64,000 nucleotides of DNA from a virus, in the IMG/VR virus record IMGVR_UViG_3300013102_000005, positions 29,778 to 93,777 of that record, one strand, 5' to 3'. Under the pieces are notes generated by a model that saw only the letters and a program-made list of their open reading frames with translations, had not been told where the DNA came from and did no database searches. Of this stretch, positions 1-8,064 are shown in pieces (the stretch's first letter is position 1; every line of letters starts with the position of its first letter). Made by a program: the position numbers and the translations under genes.

Positions 1-75
1 CCATGGAATGCTCGGCATAGGCCCAAAGTAGGATGGGCCGATGGTAGGGGGCGCCAGGGGGCGTCCTCGGCCGAG

Positions 76-83
76 CTTTCCGA
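76..83 (-). promoter_or_regulatory. Late-type upstream element, copy 1
   Basis: The minus strand reads TCGGAAAG just after the stop of the preceding gene. The same octamer occurs near 52.7, 55.3 and 58.1 kb, each 65-67 bp before a start codon. Here that distance points to a gene starting around positions 4-18 and leaving the window; an ATG lies at 18 and another at 4. A 6-bp inverted repeat (20-25 with 34-39) lies between. The promoter role is inferred. Confidence 0.35.
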
Positions 84-85
84 TG

Positions 86-565
86 TCAGATGCCGGTGAG
101 TTCGTCCTGGCGCGGCTGCACCAGGTACTTGGTGACATAGGGGGGAATGGCGGACGGCGAGGTCCGGCCGACCACCTCGTAGGGGATGATCATTCCGTTG
201 CCAGGGAAGACGTCGAAGCGGTCGTGCTTCTTGATCTCGAACGCGCCCTCGGTGAGCGGCTCGATCTGACATTCCATGACGCCCTCGCTGTAGGTGACGC
301 CGTCGTCGCTGTCGATCAGGTTGTTATCGCCTTGGTAGACGCCCATGAACAGCACCTTGGCATCGCCCAGCTCGGGATAGGTGTAGGCCGCCTCGTCCTC
401 GCTATCGAGCACGCCGACGCCGCCCATGTCGGGCAGGCCGCCTACCACCTCCTCGGAGGTGCGCAGTACCTGCTTACGGTAGACCGTGCAGGCCATGCTG
501 TTGGGATGGCGCAGGGTCACCTGGCGCTGGCCACGCTGGGCCTGGATGGAGACGTTCGACAGCAT
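86..565 (-). CDS. Hypothetical phage protein, probably structural
   Basis: A 159-residue acidic protein with no signal peptide or membrane segment. The ATG is preceded by AAGGAG at ideal spacing and follows the SWIM/UBA-like gene by 9 bp, so the two are probably cotranscribed. I do not recognise the family. It lies downstream of the terminase large subunit in a late-type minus-strand run, which suggests a virion or assembly role by position only. Confidence 0.6.
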   Translation of the reverse strand: MLSNVSIQAQRGQRQVTLRHPNSMACTVYRKQVLRTSEEVVGGLPDMGGVGVLDSEDEAAYTYPELGDAKVLFMGVYQGDNNLIDSDDGVTYSEGVMECQIEPLTEGAFEIKKHDRFDVFPGNGMIIPYEVVGRTSPSAIPPYVTKYLVQPRQDELTGI

Positions 566-574
566 GGGGACTCC

Positions 575-1624
575 TTAGCCTGCGGTCTTGGTGGCGGCCA
601 GTGCGGCCTGCGCCTGGGCCTCGGAAAAGCCCATGCTCATCAGCTGCTGGATGAACTTGGCATCGGGCACGGGCGCCTTGGCGGCGGCTTTCTTGGCCGA
701 GTTGGCGCGTTGCTGGCGCTGGGCCTCCAACTGACGCTGGTAACCGGGCTGAGCCTGGCGTTGCTTGCGCTTCTCGTCGCTGGTCTTGAGCTGCCGGGTA
801 CGCGATCGCTCGCCCTTCATCTGCTCGGCCAGGGCGTGCATCTGCTGCAAGCTGATGCGCTTCTGTTTCGTGCTGACCTGATTGCGCTCGGACTCGATCA
901 TCCGGGCCACGTAGTTGCGCATGGCCGCCGACTGCGACAGGGCGGTCACGGTGCGCAGGATGTGCTTGCAGGCCAGGCCGTGCAGGTTCGGGTTGCGGAC
1001 CTTTGGGAACGCCGATTCCCGGTGCCTGGCGTCGGCGTTGTAGTTGCCGGCGGTGGCCATGTAGGCGTACCAGAAGCGCCAGCGCTCGCAGTCGCAGGAG
1101 ATCGATACCGCCCCCTTGAGGAGCGGGCCGACGATCTCGCTTGCCGGCTTGGGCGAGACAACGTAGGCCTCAAAGTCGCGCAGCTTGACCGTCACGTAGT
1201 GGCGGCTCTTCTTCGACTCAGGCCCGGCGTTGGTCATGAACCGCAGTTCGCCGCCGCGCAAGGTGTGGGGCATCGCTTGATGGATCTGGGAGCGCGCTCG
1301 CTCGCGATCCTCGGCCAGGGACATGTCGATCACGTCCTTGATCTTGACCCCGCCCTTGTACTTGTTCTGGAGCCGGTCGCGCTGGCGCGTGAACTCCAGC
1401 AGGTCGTCCATGGTGAGCGGTCGGGCCTTGCCGCCGCGCGTGGTGATGTAGCGCCACAGCGTGCCGGCGTCGGCCTTGCCGTTGAGGATGTCGTCGGGGT
1501 TGAGCAGCGTGCCGGATTGGCTGCGTACCGCATTGTCCTGCTTGAACTGGCGGCTCTGCTCGGCCAGGCCCTGCTGGGCACTGACGGCGTTCGGGTCCCG
1601 GCGCTTCACCGGTGCCTTGGCCAC
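575..1624 (-). CDS. SWIM zinc-finger protein with C-terminal UBA-like motif
   Basis: 349 residues starting at GTG, overlapping nothing but abutting the upstream gene. Residues Cys177, Cys179, Cys219 and His221 form CxC-x(n)-CxH, the SWIM zinc-finger signature used for nucleic acid or protein binding. Residues about 230-320 are very basic and rich in Gln, Arg and Ala, probably a coiled coil. The last 30 residues contain MSMGFSEAQAQAAL, which resembles the ubiquitin-associated (UBA) three-helix fold with its MGF loop. Position downstream of TerL suggests a head or packaging-associated role; the function is unknown. The SWIM assignment is firm on residues; the UBA likeness is a pattern match from reading. 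Confidence 0.7.
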   Translation of the reverse strand: MAKAPVKRRDPNAVSAQQGLAEQSRQFKQDNAVRSQSGTLLNPDDILNGKADAGTLWRYITTRGGKARPLTMDDLLEFTRQRDRLQNKYKGGVKIKDVIDMSLAEDRERARSQIHQAMPHTLRGGELRFMTNAGPESKKSRHYVTVKLRDFEAYVVSPKPASEIVGPLLKGAVSISCDCERWRFWYAYMATAGNYNADARHRESAFPKVRNPNLHGLACKHILRTVTALSQSAAMRNYVARMIESERNQVSTKQKRISLQQMHALAEQMKGERSRTRQLKTSDEKRKQRQAQPGYQRQLEAQRQQRANSAKKAAAKAPVPDAKFIQQLMSMGFSEAQAQAALAATKTAG

Positions 1625-1625
1625 G

Positions 1626-1922
1626 TCAGCGCACCGACCGCGCGGAGGTGCTGGCGAAGCTGGTCATCTGCTTGAAGGCGAGCAACTGGGCGGGCGTAGG
1701 CAGCACCAGGCGGCGCTGGGTCAGTTCCTGGAACGGATGGTCGATGCCGGCAGCCGCGATAACGGCCAGGTACTCATCGCGCGTGCCATAGACGCGCTGG
1801 CTGACGAGGGTGGCGTCCCAGCGCTCGTCGGGCTGGGTGTCGTAGCGAATCGCTTCCTGCCAATCCTTGCGGGTGGCAGCGAACTCGCGGACCTTGCGGT
1901 AGAACTGGCTGGATTCAATCAT
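1626..1922 (-). CDS. Small phage protein resembling tail protein X
   Basis: 98 residues. The middle part, with RVYG, a short spacer, then a LVLPTPAQ stretch, recalls the LysM-like layout of P2 gpX baseplate proteins (a WRVYG-type core followed by a LP-G motif). The Shine-Dalgarno is weak. It sits two bases from the SWIM protein gene and probably shares its transcript. Assignment to gpX is tentative because the tail genes proper lie at the other end of the window. Confidence 0.4.
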   Translation of the reverse strand: MIESSQFYRKVREFAATRKDWQEAIRYDTQPDERWDATLVSQRVYGTRDEYLAVIAAAGIDHPFQELTQRRLVLPTPAQLLAFKQMTSFASTSARSVR

Positions 1923-1950
1923 GCCGCCACTATGTCGCGGCGGCAGAGGC

Positions 1951-2409
1951 CTATCTGGCGGCGGTTTCCGAAGGTGGCGCGTCGTCGCGGATCCGCTTCA
2001 CCGCAGCGCTTATCCGGCGCAGATGCCGCCTGGGTACGAACCAACGGCCTTCGAGATCTCCCAGGTAAGCCAGCAGCAAGCGGATGCCGATCTGCTCGCC
2101 GCGCCGGTAGAGCACGTCCTGCATGCGCTCGGCATGTCCTACACGCTCGGCTAGCCTGCGGGCACCCAGTAGGGGATGGGGGCCGCCGACGACGTCGTGG
2201 ATGCGCGTGAGCTCCAGCTGGAGGCTGGCCACCCGCGTGCGCAATTCCAGATTCAAGGTATCCGCCGTGGCCAGCTTGGCGCGCTCTGCGCGCAGCTTGC
2301 TGCGAAGCTCGGCGGCGCAGTCATGGCCCATGGGCTGGAGCGGGTGACGCGGGAACTCGCAAATCGGGCAGACGGTGACGCCTGGATCCAGCGGGGCCGG
2401 TTTCGTCAT
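1951..2409 (-). CDS. Hypothetical protein with N-terminal zinc-binding motif
   Basis: 152 residues from an ATG preceded by AAGGA; an upstream in-frame ATG lacks a ribosome site. Near the N-terminus CPIC and a later HDC could bind one zinc ion. Residues about 25-60 look like a coiled coil rich in Arg, Ala and Leu, and the C-terminus is basic. Family not recognised. It belongs to the run of genes following the 2.7-kb operator pair. Confidence 0.55.
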   Translation of the reverse strand: MTKPAPLDPGVTVCPICEFPRHPLQPMGHDCAAELRSKLRAERAKLATADTLNLELRTRVASLQLELTRIHDVVGGPHPLLGARRLAERVGHAERMQDVLYRRGEQIGIRLLLAYLGDLEGRWFVPRRHLRRISAAVKRIRDDAPPSETAAR

Positions 2410-2458
2410 GATGGTGTCCTTGACTGCGCTACAGGCTAGCAAGCGGCTAGCAGGTGAT

Positions 2459-2692
2459 TTATTGCAGCAGATGCTGCGGCACGAACTCGACGCGGACCTC
2501 TCGTCCCTGCACCGTCCATATCGCCGGGGTGCCGTTGTCTTGGGTGGTCGCCGGCCGGCCCGTCTGGGTCAGCTTGATAGCCTCGCCAGGGGCGAAAGGA
2601 TCAGTGCCAGTAAGGGCGCAGATGGCCAGATAGGGGGAGGCTTCGTGGACGTGGCTGACGGCTTGGCCATCCGTGATGCGGTACTGCTGCAT
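2459..2692 (-). CDS. Small hypothetical protein
   Basis: 77 residues, no recognisable domain, starting from ATG with AGGGACACC upstream. It is the first gene after the operator pair at 2737-2776, so it probably heads a transcript that is controlled separately from terL. Confidence 0.5.
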   Translation of the reverse strand: MQQYRITDGQAVSHVHEASPYLAICALTGTDPFAPGEAIKLTQTGRPATTQDNGTPAIWTVQGREVRVEFVPQHLLQ

Positions 2693-2736
2693 GGTGGTGT
2701 CCCTGGAATCTAGTTGGTCTGTGTACTAGATCACAT

Positions 2737-2776
2737 TGTAGCAGTTGATAAAATTTAAAATCTATCGCCTGCTACA
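2737..2776 (-). promoter_or_regulatory. Paired operator sites and promoter for the 2.7-kb operon
   Basis: Two palindromic sites of the genome-wide motif: TGTAGCAGTTGATAAA at 2737-2752 and TCTATCGCCTGCTACA at 2761-2776, centres 24 bp apart, with an AT-rich spacer. On the minus strand TACAAT overlaps the first site and is a plausible -10 hexamer. The pair lies between the terL stop and the next gene's start. Identity of the binding protein is unknown. Confidence 0.55.
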
Positions 2777-2779
2777 AAT

Positions 2780-4318
2780 CTACCGGATGCCCATGGCCGC
2801 CAGGGTCCTCGCCACCGCGTCGTCCTTGCGCTCGGAGACGGCCAGCACCTGCACGTCCTCGCTCTGGATGTAATGGGCGTTCTCCAGGAAGGCAAAGGCG
2901 ATGGTGTCCCAGATGTCAGGGGAGGGCAGGCCTTCCTTCTGCTGCATGTCGATCTTGCTCATCAGCTGCCACCGGCCTTTCTCGTCGAAACCGAAGGGGA
3001 TGCGTGAGCCTTGGTCGAGCATGTCGTTCTGCTGGGCATCGCAGAAGCTGATTCGGTTGTTGTCCACGGCCAGTTTCAGGTGCACGTTGCACTGGGCCCG
3101 CTGGTTGATGAAGCGCTCGCGGTATTCTTTGCGGAAGTTCGGCACGCCCCAGCTCACGTTGGTGATCAGGGGTACGCCCAGGCGCTCCAGCATCTTGGCG
3201 AACTGGATGCCCTGGCCACCGACGTCCACCAGCACGGTGCAGTTCGAGTATTTGGCAGCCTCCAGCGCCACCATGGCCGCCGCGTCCGTCCAGTCCCGGC
3301 TGTTGGTGTAGATCGGGATGTCCAGGACGTCCACCCGCCTGGGCTCGGGCGCCTCCGACCCGCCCTGGCCGATGACCCGCACGAGGGTGCCCACCGTCTT
3401 GTCGCGGTAGACGCCGCCGCCCACGTCCACCAGCAGGAAGTAGCCGTAGGGCTCGTCCTCGCCGATCACGCGATGCTCCTCGCCGATCAGGCGCTCGATG
3501 GAGCGCCGGCCGAGCAGGTACTTGTCGGAATGCTCGGGGAACCGACCCTGGACCTTGACCTGGTACTCCACGGAGTCGCGGCTGCCGTACTCCAGCGCCT
3601 TGTCGCGGATGAACTCGTCCGAAACGATGGGCGAGTCCTCGGAGTTGAACACGAGGCTCGTCCAGAGCCCTCCGTTGCGTACCGCCCACTTGTGATGGGT
3701 CTCGTAGAAGAAGCCCGACCCCCGGGTAGGCTGGCTGGCCAGCGCAAAGCGGTTGCGCTTGTCGGTCAGGGCGCCGGCGATGACCTTGAGGTTCGCGTCG
3801 GGGATACCCGAAGCCTCGTCACCCAGCCACAGCAGGTAGTTGCCGTGCGTACCGGCCATGTTCTCCGGCGAGCCGCGCGGTGCCGTCCGGCAGGTGATGA
3901 ACCAGCGCATGCTGGCGCCTTTGACGTAGACCTTCTTCGCCTTGATCTCGAAGTATTCGGCCACCCAGCCCTGCGGGCCCTGCTCGATCACCTCCTTGAG
4001 GGTCGAGAACTCTTTCCAGATGCCTTCCGACAGGGTGTTGAGCTTGGGCGCGGTCAGGTAGGTGTTGCTGTCCGCGTAGCAGAGCAGGTGCCACAGGGCG
4101 ATGACGGCAAAGGAGCGGGTCTTGCCCGTACCGTGACCGGACGACACTGAGGTGCGCGAGCCGAAGGGGGAGACACTGTTGAACAGGTCCACCTGCTGCC
4201 AGGTGATCGAGGTCATGCCGCAGACCTCTACGGCGAAGCGCGCCGCATCCATCGCATAGCGCTCGGCGAAGGCCTTCCAGCGGACATCGGCCGAGAGGGC
4301 CCGGATCTTCTTAGCCAC
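2780..4318 (-). CDS. terL: Terminase large subunit
   Basis: 512-residue DNA packaging motor: an ATPase that drives DNA into the capsid and a nuclease that cuts concatemers. Walker A is SSGHGTGKT (residues 59-67), Walker B is LLWLGDE (162-168). The RNase H-like nuclease domain supplies Asp298 (LLVDVGGG), Asp365 (VLVDVGGQ) and Asp468/Asp471 (PDIWDT). Start is GTG, overlapping the stop of the 53-residue gene upstream. The partner small subunit is not adjacent but lies about 22 kb away at 26.5-27.4 kb, which is unusual. Length is normal for the family. Confidence 0.93.
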   Translation of the reverse strand: MAKKIRALSADVRWKAFAERYAMDAARFAVEVCGMTSITWQQVDLFNSVSPFGSRTSVSSGHGTGKTRSFAVIALWHLLCYADSNTYLTAPKLNTLSEGIWKEFSTLKEVIEQGPQGWVAEYFEIKAKKVYVKGASMRWFITCRTAPRGSPENMAGTHGNYLLWLGDEASGIPDANLKVIAGALTDKRNRFALASQPTRGSGFFYETHHKWAVRNGGLWTSLVFNSEDSPIVSDEFIRDKALEYGSRDSVEYQVKVQGRFPEHSDKYLLGRRSIERLIGEEHRVIGEDEPYGYFLLVDVGGGVYRDKTVGTLVRVIGQGGSEAPEPRRVDVLDIPIYTNSRDWTDAAAMVALEAAKYSNCTVLVDVGGQGIQFAKMLERLGVPLITNVSWGVPNFRKEYRERFINQRAQCNVHLKLAVDNNRISFCDAQQNDMLDQGSRIPFGFDEKGRWQLMSKIDMQQKEGLPSPDIWDTIAFAFLENAHYIQSEDVQVLAVSERKDDAVARTLAAMGIR

Positions 4319-4472
4319 GCGCGCGCTCCGCCTTGAGGCGCGCCAGGGCCTGCTCGATGAGTTCCAGCGAGGTGGCGGCTACCAGCATCGTCAGGCAGTC
4401 CTGGGCGACGGTCAGCTGGTGGTCGTCGATAGCGGCGGCCTGAGCGCGGCGCCGGCGCTTGGCTTTAGGCAT
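4311..4472 (-). CDS. Small basic protein preceding terL
   Basis: 53 residues: a very basic N-terminus (KAKRRRRAQ) followed by a predicted amphipathic helix. The stop codon TAA overlaps the GTG of terL, so the two are translationally coupled. Its place directly before TerL would fit a packaging accessory, but it is too short for a standard small terminase and a clear TerS exists elsewhere. Function unknown. Confidence 0.55.
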   Translation of the reverse strand: MPKAKRRRRAQAAAIDDHQLTVAQDCLTMLVAATSLELIEQALARLKAERARG

Positions 4473-4618
4473 GATGTGGGTATCCAGAAAAAGTCAGGAA
4501 ACCCTACTGGCGCCCAGATAAGGGCTAGCTGTTCACTTTCCCATCCAAGCGCTTCGGCAAGATGATTACTGCTGGTATGCTCGCAGTATTAACTCATGCA
4601 GGCCAGGATCGCAAAGTA

Positions 4619-5530
4619 ATGATGTATATAGAAGAGCTGGCATTTAACAGCGTGGAAGAACTACTTAATCATGTGGTTCCATGGGGTTCTAACCCAGAAC
4701 TCGACGGTTATATTTTTCGAGGGCATAGCCAGGAGTCGTATCTACTGGTGCCGCTTGCACTTCGGTCTGACAAATTGGATTTGCTATGCAACGCGGCTGG
4801 TTTCACTATAAATGATAAGCGTGAAATGAACCTTTTCGACCAGGTGCAAGCCGAATATCAAATATTGAGGAGATTCTATCGCTTGGCAGACCAGAGGGGA
4901 TTGCCTGTTCCGATCAGTACTCGCATTCGCGAAGATCTGGCATCAAAATCCTCGTCAATCATGAATTTCAAAGCCAAGCACACTGATACTTGGATTCCAC
5001 CGGACCTGCATGAAGCAGCGGCACTAGCCCAGCATTATGGTATGCCCACCAGACTTCTCGATTGGACATACGACATTTTTGTAGCGATGCATTTTGCATT
5101 CAAAGGTGCGATTAAAAAGGAGGATAACCTTTGTATCTGGGCGCTAAATATGGCCCACCTTTCGTGGCTAACTCCAACTGTAGAGGCTGTAGGTGTTGAC
5201 TTCGTGACTCCTCATTATGCCGGCAATCCGCATTTAAACGCCCAAAAAGGCCTGTTTACTCACATGCCTAGTTTTTTCCCCCATACTGTACAGATCCATC
5301 ATGATGTAAATAACGTCGAAAAAATAACTGGGCCAATCGATAGAGCGCCATTTGACGAAACGCTACGGGGGCGATTTGCCAATATAGAAGAAAATATATT
5401 TAAGAAATTCATATTGCCTTGCTCTGAGGCCAAGAAGGGGCTCCAGATACTGGACAACCTAGGCTATGACGAGTCTAGGATATATCCAGGGTATAAAGGT
5501 GTAGCTAATCAGCTGCTACACCCTAATTAA
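4619..5530 (+). CDS. FRG-domain protein, candidate defence or exclusion gene
   Basis: 303 residues matching the FRG domain: FRGH (residues 33-36), HYGMPTRLLDWT (139-150), NPHLNAQKG (203-211) and IYPGYKGVAN near the C-terminus. FRG proteins are frequent in mobile elements and defence islands, with no established biochemical activity. The gene is plainly AT-richer than its neighbours, sits alone on the plus strand between terL and the early genes, and converges with a membrane-protein gene (15-bp overlap). These are signs of lateral acquisition. AGGA lies 10 bases before the chosen ATG; an earlier ATG at 4562 lacks a ribosome site. A role against competing phages is inferred from context. Confidence 0.8.
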   Translation: MMYIEELAFNSVEELLNHVVPWGSNPELDGYIFRGHSQESYLLVPLALRSDKLDLLCNAAGFTINDKREMNLFDQVQAEYQILRRFYRLADQRGLPVPISTRIREDLASKSSSIMNFKAKHTDTWIPPDLHEAAALAQHYGMPTRLLDWTYDIFVAMHFAFKGAIKKEDNLCIWALNMAHLSWLTPTVEAVGVDFVTPHYAGNPHLNAQKGLFTHMPSFFPHTVQIHHDVNNVEKITGPIDRAPFDETLRGRFANIEENIFKKFILPCSEAKKGLQILDNLGYDESRIYPGYKGVANQLLHPN

Positions 5531-6079
5531 GCTACTCAGCCAGCCGGCTATTGCTGCACTAATAGTCTGTGCACGCTCATATGTCTCGGCAGGAAATGCA
5601 AGGTATAGCGATCCCCAGATAGCTAATACAGCAGACATTACACTGTAGCCCGCCCCTTGCGCCAGAACCCTTGGCAATGTGACTTCGTCATGATATTGAA
5701 TTTGGGCTAGGCAGCTATCGACCCTGGCTCTATTTATTTTATAAAGCATTTCGAAACGCGCCTTGTCCTCATCAACTACCTTTCTTAGCTCTTCAATGTC
5801 TTTAGTAATCTGTGCAAGCGGATTTTTTGTATTAATGCCCATCAGGCTTGCGGTATATCTGAACGTATAGGACGGCGCGTCATTCCACTCCGGTAGGTAT
5901 TCTTCAAACTTCGCATCTTTTGCAGATCTCGCCTTGATAGCATTGCGGGCTGCCAGATAAATAGTAATCGCCGAAGAGATTCCTACCAGCAACATTCCAT
6001 ACGCGAGAAAGTAATTATTGGGGAATAGGCCAAGCACGACCGTTCCAACTAGCACAGATATGAATGCGAGAACGGCCAT
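5516..6079 (-). CDS. Membrane protein convergent with the FRG gene
   Basis: 187 residues with two N-terminal hydrophobic segments (about 3-19 and 24-44), a charged coiled-coil-like cytoplasmic region with DIEELRKVVDEDKARFE, and a third hydrophobic stretch near 150-170. Low G+C like the FRG gene, with which it overlaps by 15 bp tail to tail. No family recognised. A membrane partner or an immunity component for the FRG protein is conceivable; nothing in the sequence proves a link beyond position and base composition. Confidence 0.65.
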   Translation of the reverse strand: MAVLAFISVLVGTVVLGLFPNNYFLAYGMLLVGISSAITIYLAARNAIKARSAKDAKFEEYLPEWNDAPSYTFRYTASLMGINTKNPLAQITKDIEELRKVVDEDKARFEMLYKINRARVDSCLAQIQYHDEVTLPRVLAQGAGYSVMSAVLAIWGSLYLAFPAETYERAQTISAAIAGWLSSLIRV

Positions 6080-6123
6080 GAATGGTTATCCATTGAGGAG
6101 GCAGGACGGGCCCGCACTGTATC

Positions 6124-6513
6124 TCACAGGGCGGGTTGGGCGACACGGTAACGACCGCGCTTTTTACCACCAGGTGGTTGGTAGGCTGCGCAGCATGCCT
6201 TGCAGTGGGCCCGCACACGCGTGACCACACCTTTGACCCTCACCAGACCGAAGAACTCGCCGTCGTTCGGCCACCACTCCTGGCACTGGGTGCAGAGCTT
6301 TTCCTCACCGTACTCGGCCTGGCGCATCTGGGGCACGGTCGCCCGTTTGCGCCGGCGGCCGTTGGCCTTGGTCGGCTCCCGCACGGGCTCATCCGGCGGG
6401 GTTTCTGGCCACTCCATTTCCAGCACCAGCCGGTCGCGCTGCTCGCGCTCGAACCGGTAGAGGATGGCGAAGATGGGATCGCCCTGGAATGGCGTGGAGG
6501 CGAGCATCTGCAT
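6124..6513 (-). CDS. Zinc-ribbon protein
   Basis: 129 residues. The C-terminal half has CTQCQEWWP, a spacer, then HCKACCAAY, the pattern of a small phage zinc ribbon also seen in HNH/endonuclease VII-like proteins, but no nuclease His/Asn pair is evident. A basic GRRRKR patch precedes it. The start has AAGGGG and lies next to the stop of the DUF3268-like gene. Confidence 0.6.
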   Translation of the reverse strand: MQMLASTPFQGDPIFAILYRFEREQRDRLVLEMEWPETPPDEPVREPTKANGRRRKRATVPQMRQAEYGEEKLCTQCQEWWPNDGEFFGLVRVKGVVTRVRAHCKACCAAYQPPGGKKRGRYRVAQPAL

Positions 6514-6516
6514 GGC

Positions 6517-6978
6517 TCACCCCTTGGCGCCGAGGTAGGCCCGGCAGGCCTGGCCAGCTCGCACGCACAGCTCCAGATCGAACAGCCCGAAGTGGCACCG
6601 GTCGGGCGTCAGCCCCAGCTGCTCGGCAAGCCAGCGATAGGCCGCGCTTCTGGAGAGGTGCCCATCCCGCCAGATCAGCTCAAAGGGCGCCTTGTGCAGC
6701 TCGCGAGCCTTGCGTAGGGACTCATCGGCCAGGGTGCCCAGCGGCAGATTGGTGGAGGGGTGAAGCCCTACCCGTGCATCGCACCCGGTGCAGCCGTAGA
6801 CCCAGGGCCAGTCGCCGTAGCTGCGGCCGTTGTAGATGTCGTGGTGATGCTTGATCACCACCGCTCCACCGCAGCAGGGACACACAGTCGGGATGGCCAA
6901 CGGGTCTTTCACCCGCGCGATCGCCCGCCGACTCGGATTGCTGGGCGTCTTGACCGCCGACGCGACCTCACTGCTCAT
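6517..6978 (-). CDS. DUF3268-like zinc-finger protein
   Basis: 153 residues with CPCCGG and CTGC pairs around a conserved-looking IYNGRSYGDWPWVYGC segment and a helical C-terminus containing SRSAAYRWLAEQLG. The layout matches the zinc-finger DUF3268 family found in phages. The start ATG overlaps the end of the ParB-like gene by 11 bp and has GGGAGG upstream. Function of the family is unknown. Confidence 0.65.
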   Translation of the reverse strand: MSSEVASAVKTPSNPSRRAIARVKDPLAIPTVCPCCGGAVVIKHHHDIYNGRSYGDWPWVYGCTGCDARVGLHPSTNLPLGTLADESLRKARELHKAPFELIWRDGHLSRSAAYRWLAEQLGLTPDRCHFGLFDLELCVRAGQACRAYLGAKG

Positions 6979-7951
6979 CGCCGTCCTCCCGCGCCTTCTC
7001 GGCTGCCTTGAGCTCGGCCTTGCGCCGGTTCTCCTCGTGGGTTTCGCGCACGTGCCGGGCCGTGGCCACCACCGCATTGAGCGAGCGGATGGTCAGGGGC
7101 ACCGTCATGCTGCCCAGGACCGTCTCACCGGTGCGGTAGCGCTCCACCTGCTCCAGGATCGACTCGGGCAGCTCGGCCACGAGCTGGAGCGAGGCGGCCA
7201 GCAGGTCCTCGGACAGAGCGCGCGGGATGGCTGGGGGCAGGGCGGGCAGTGCCTTGCGGGTCTTGCGCTCCTCCAGCATCTTGGGAGTGACCTTGGCGCC
7301 GCCGGCTTCCTCGCTGATCGTGCGGATCTCGGCGGCCGCCTCCTCCCCAAATGCTCGAAGGGCCTTCACGGCGGTGCCGGGGGCGATGACGTCCTGGTCG
7401 ATGAGGTCGCGCACGTCCTCGCCGCCATGGGCAATCTTGAGCAGCTGCTCCACGTACTGGCGAGAGAACCCCACGAGCTTGGCAATCTGGGCGGCTGGTA
7501 GGCCGTCGGTTTCGGCGAAGTCACGCACCACATCGGCCAGTTCGACCGGATCCAGCGGCTCCTGGCTCTGGGAGGTGACAATGCGCGCCTTGCACTCCAG
7601 CTCGTTGCCGATGAAGGGTTTCAACCCGATCAGCGGGATGGTGTAGCCCCAGGACTCCAGCAGGCGCAGCGCACGAATGCGGCGGTGCCCCTCGATCACC
7701 TTGAGTCCGCCCTCGGCCCGCGCCTGGACCTCGATTTGCGGCAGGACGTTGTTGATGTCCACCAGCGTTTTGGTCGCCTTGTCCTTGATCAGGCTGCGAG
7801 CGCTGCGCTCGATGCTGGCGTCCAGCTTGGGACCCTCGCGGCGCTTGTTGAAGCCGGGCGTGAAATGGAACTGGTCCAGGGCGGCAAACATGCCTTTGTC
7901 GGTGCGCTTGATGATCTTCTCGTTGATCATCTTTTGGATCGAATTACTCAT
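6968..7951 (-). CDS. ParB-like nuclease-fold DNA-binding protein
   Basis: 327 residues. VIEGHRRIRAL (about residue 100) is the conserved ParB/Srx box, followed by a helix-turn-helix, LPAAQIAKLVGFSRQYVEQL. The C-terminal third is charged and probably coiled coil. No parA lies next to it; the ParA of this element is at 48 kb with its own ribbon-helix-helix partner, so this protein is more likely a regulator or phage DNA metabolism factor than the centromere binder. Translationally coupled (ATGA) to a 38-residue gene upstream; AGGAG precedes the start. Confidence 0.75.
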   Translation of the reverse strand: MSNSIQKMINEKIIKRTDKGMFAALDQFHFTPGFNKRREGPKLDASIERSARSLIKDKATKTLVDINNVLPQIEVQARAEGGLKVIEGHRRIRALRLLESWGYTIPLIGLKPFIGNELECKARIVTSQSQEPLDPVELADVVRDFAETDGLPAAQIAKLVGFSRQYVEQLLKIAHGGEDVRDLIDQDVIAPGTAVKALRAFGEEAAAEIRTISEEAGGAKVTPKMLEERKTRKALPALPPAIPRALSEDLLAASLQLVAELPESILEQVERYRTGETVLGSMTVPLTIRSLNAVVATARHVRETHEENRRKAELKAAEKAREDGDEQ

Positions 7952-8064
7952 ACCTGCTCGCTCCTGAGCGTGCATGCGCGCCAAGGGCGCTGGCCGGCTG
8001 CCACGTGATGGATATTGAAAAGCACTAGGGGGCTCAGGGCGGGGTCCAGACTGTCTGGAGTCAT
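7948..8064 (-). CDS. 38-residue peptide gene coupled at both ends
   Basis: Its ATG overlaps the preceding stop as ATGA and its own stop overlaps the ATG of the ParB-like gene in the same way. Such double coupling is hard to explain by chance. The product is short with no motif seen; it may simply keep ribosomes moving into the next gene. Confidence 0.45.
   Translation of the reverse strand: MTPDSLDPALSPLVLFNIHHVAAGQRPWRACTLRSEQV

Noticed and set aside
1-85. A gene start at the left edge (ATG at 18 or 4 on the minus strand)
   Set aside because: Too little sequence remains to judge coding; only the upstream element supports it, so it is not listed as a CDS.
41-1675. A long plus-strand open frame across the left end
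   Set aside because: It is the GC-driven antisense image of the minus-strand SWIM protein and its neighbours, with Ala/Gly/Leu/His-rich translation and no ribosome site.
5281-5295. An SOS-box-like ATACTGTACAG in the FRG gene
   Set aside because: The half-sites lack the 8-bp spacing of a LexA box and lie within coding sequence.
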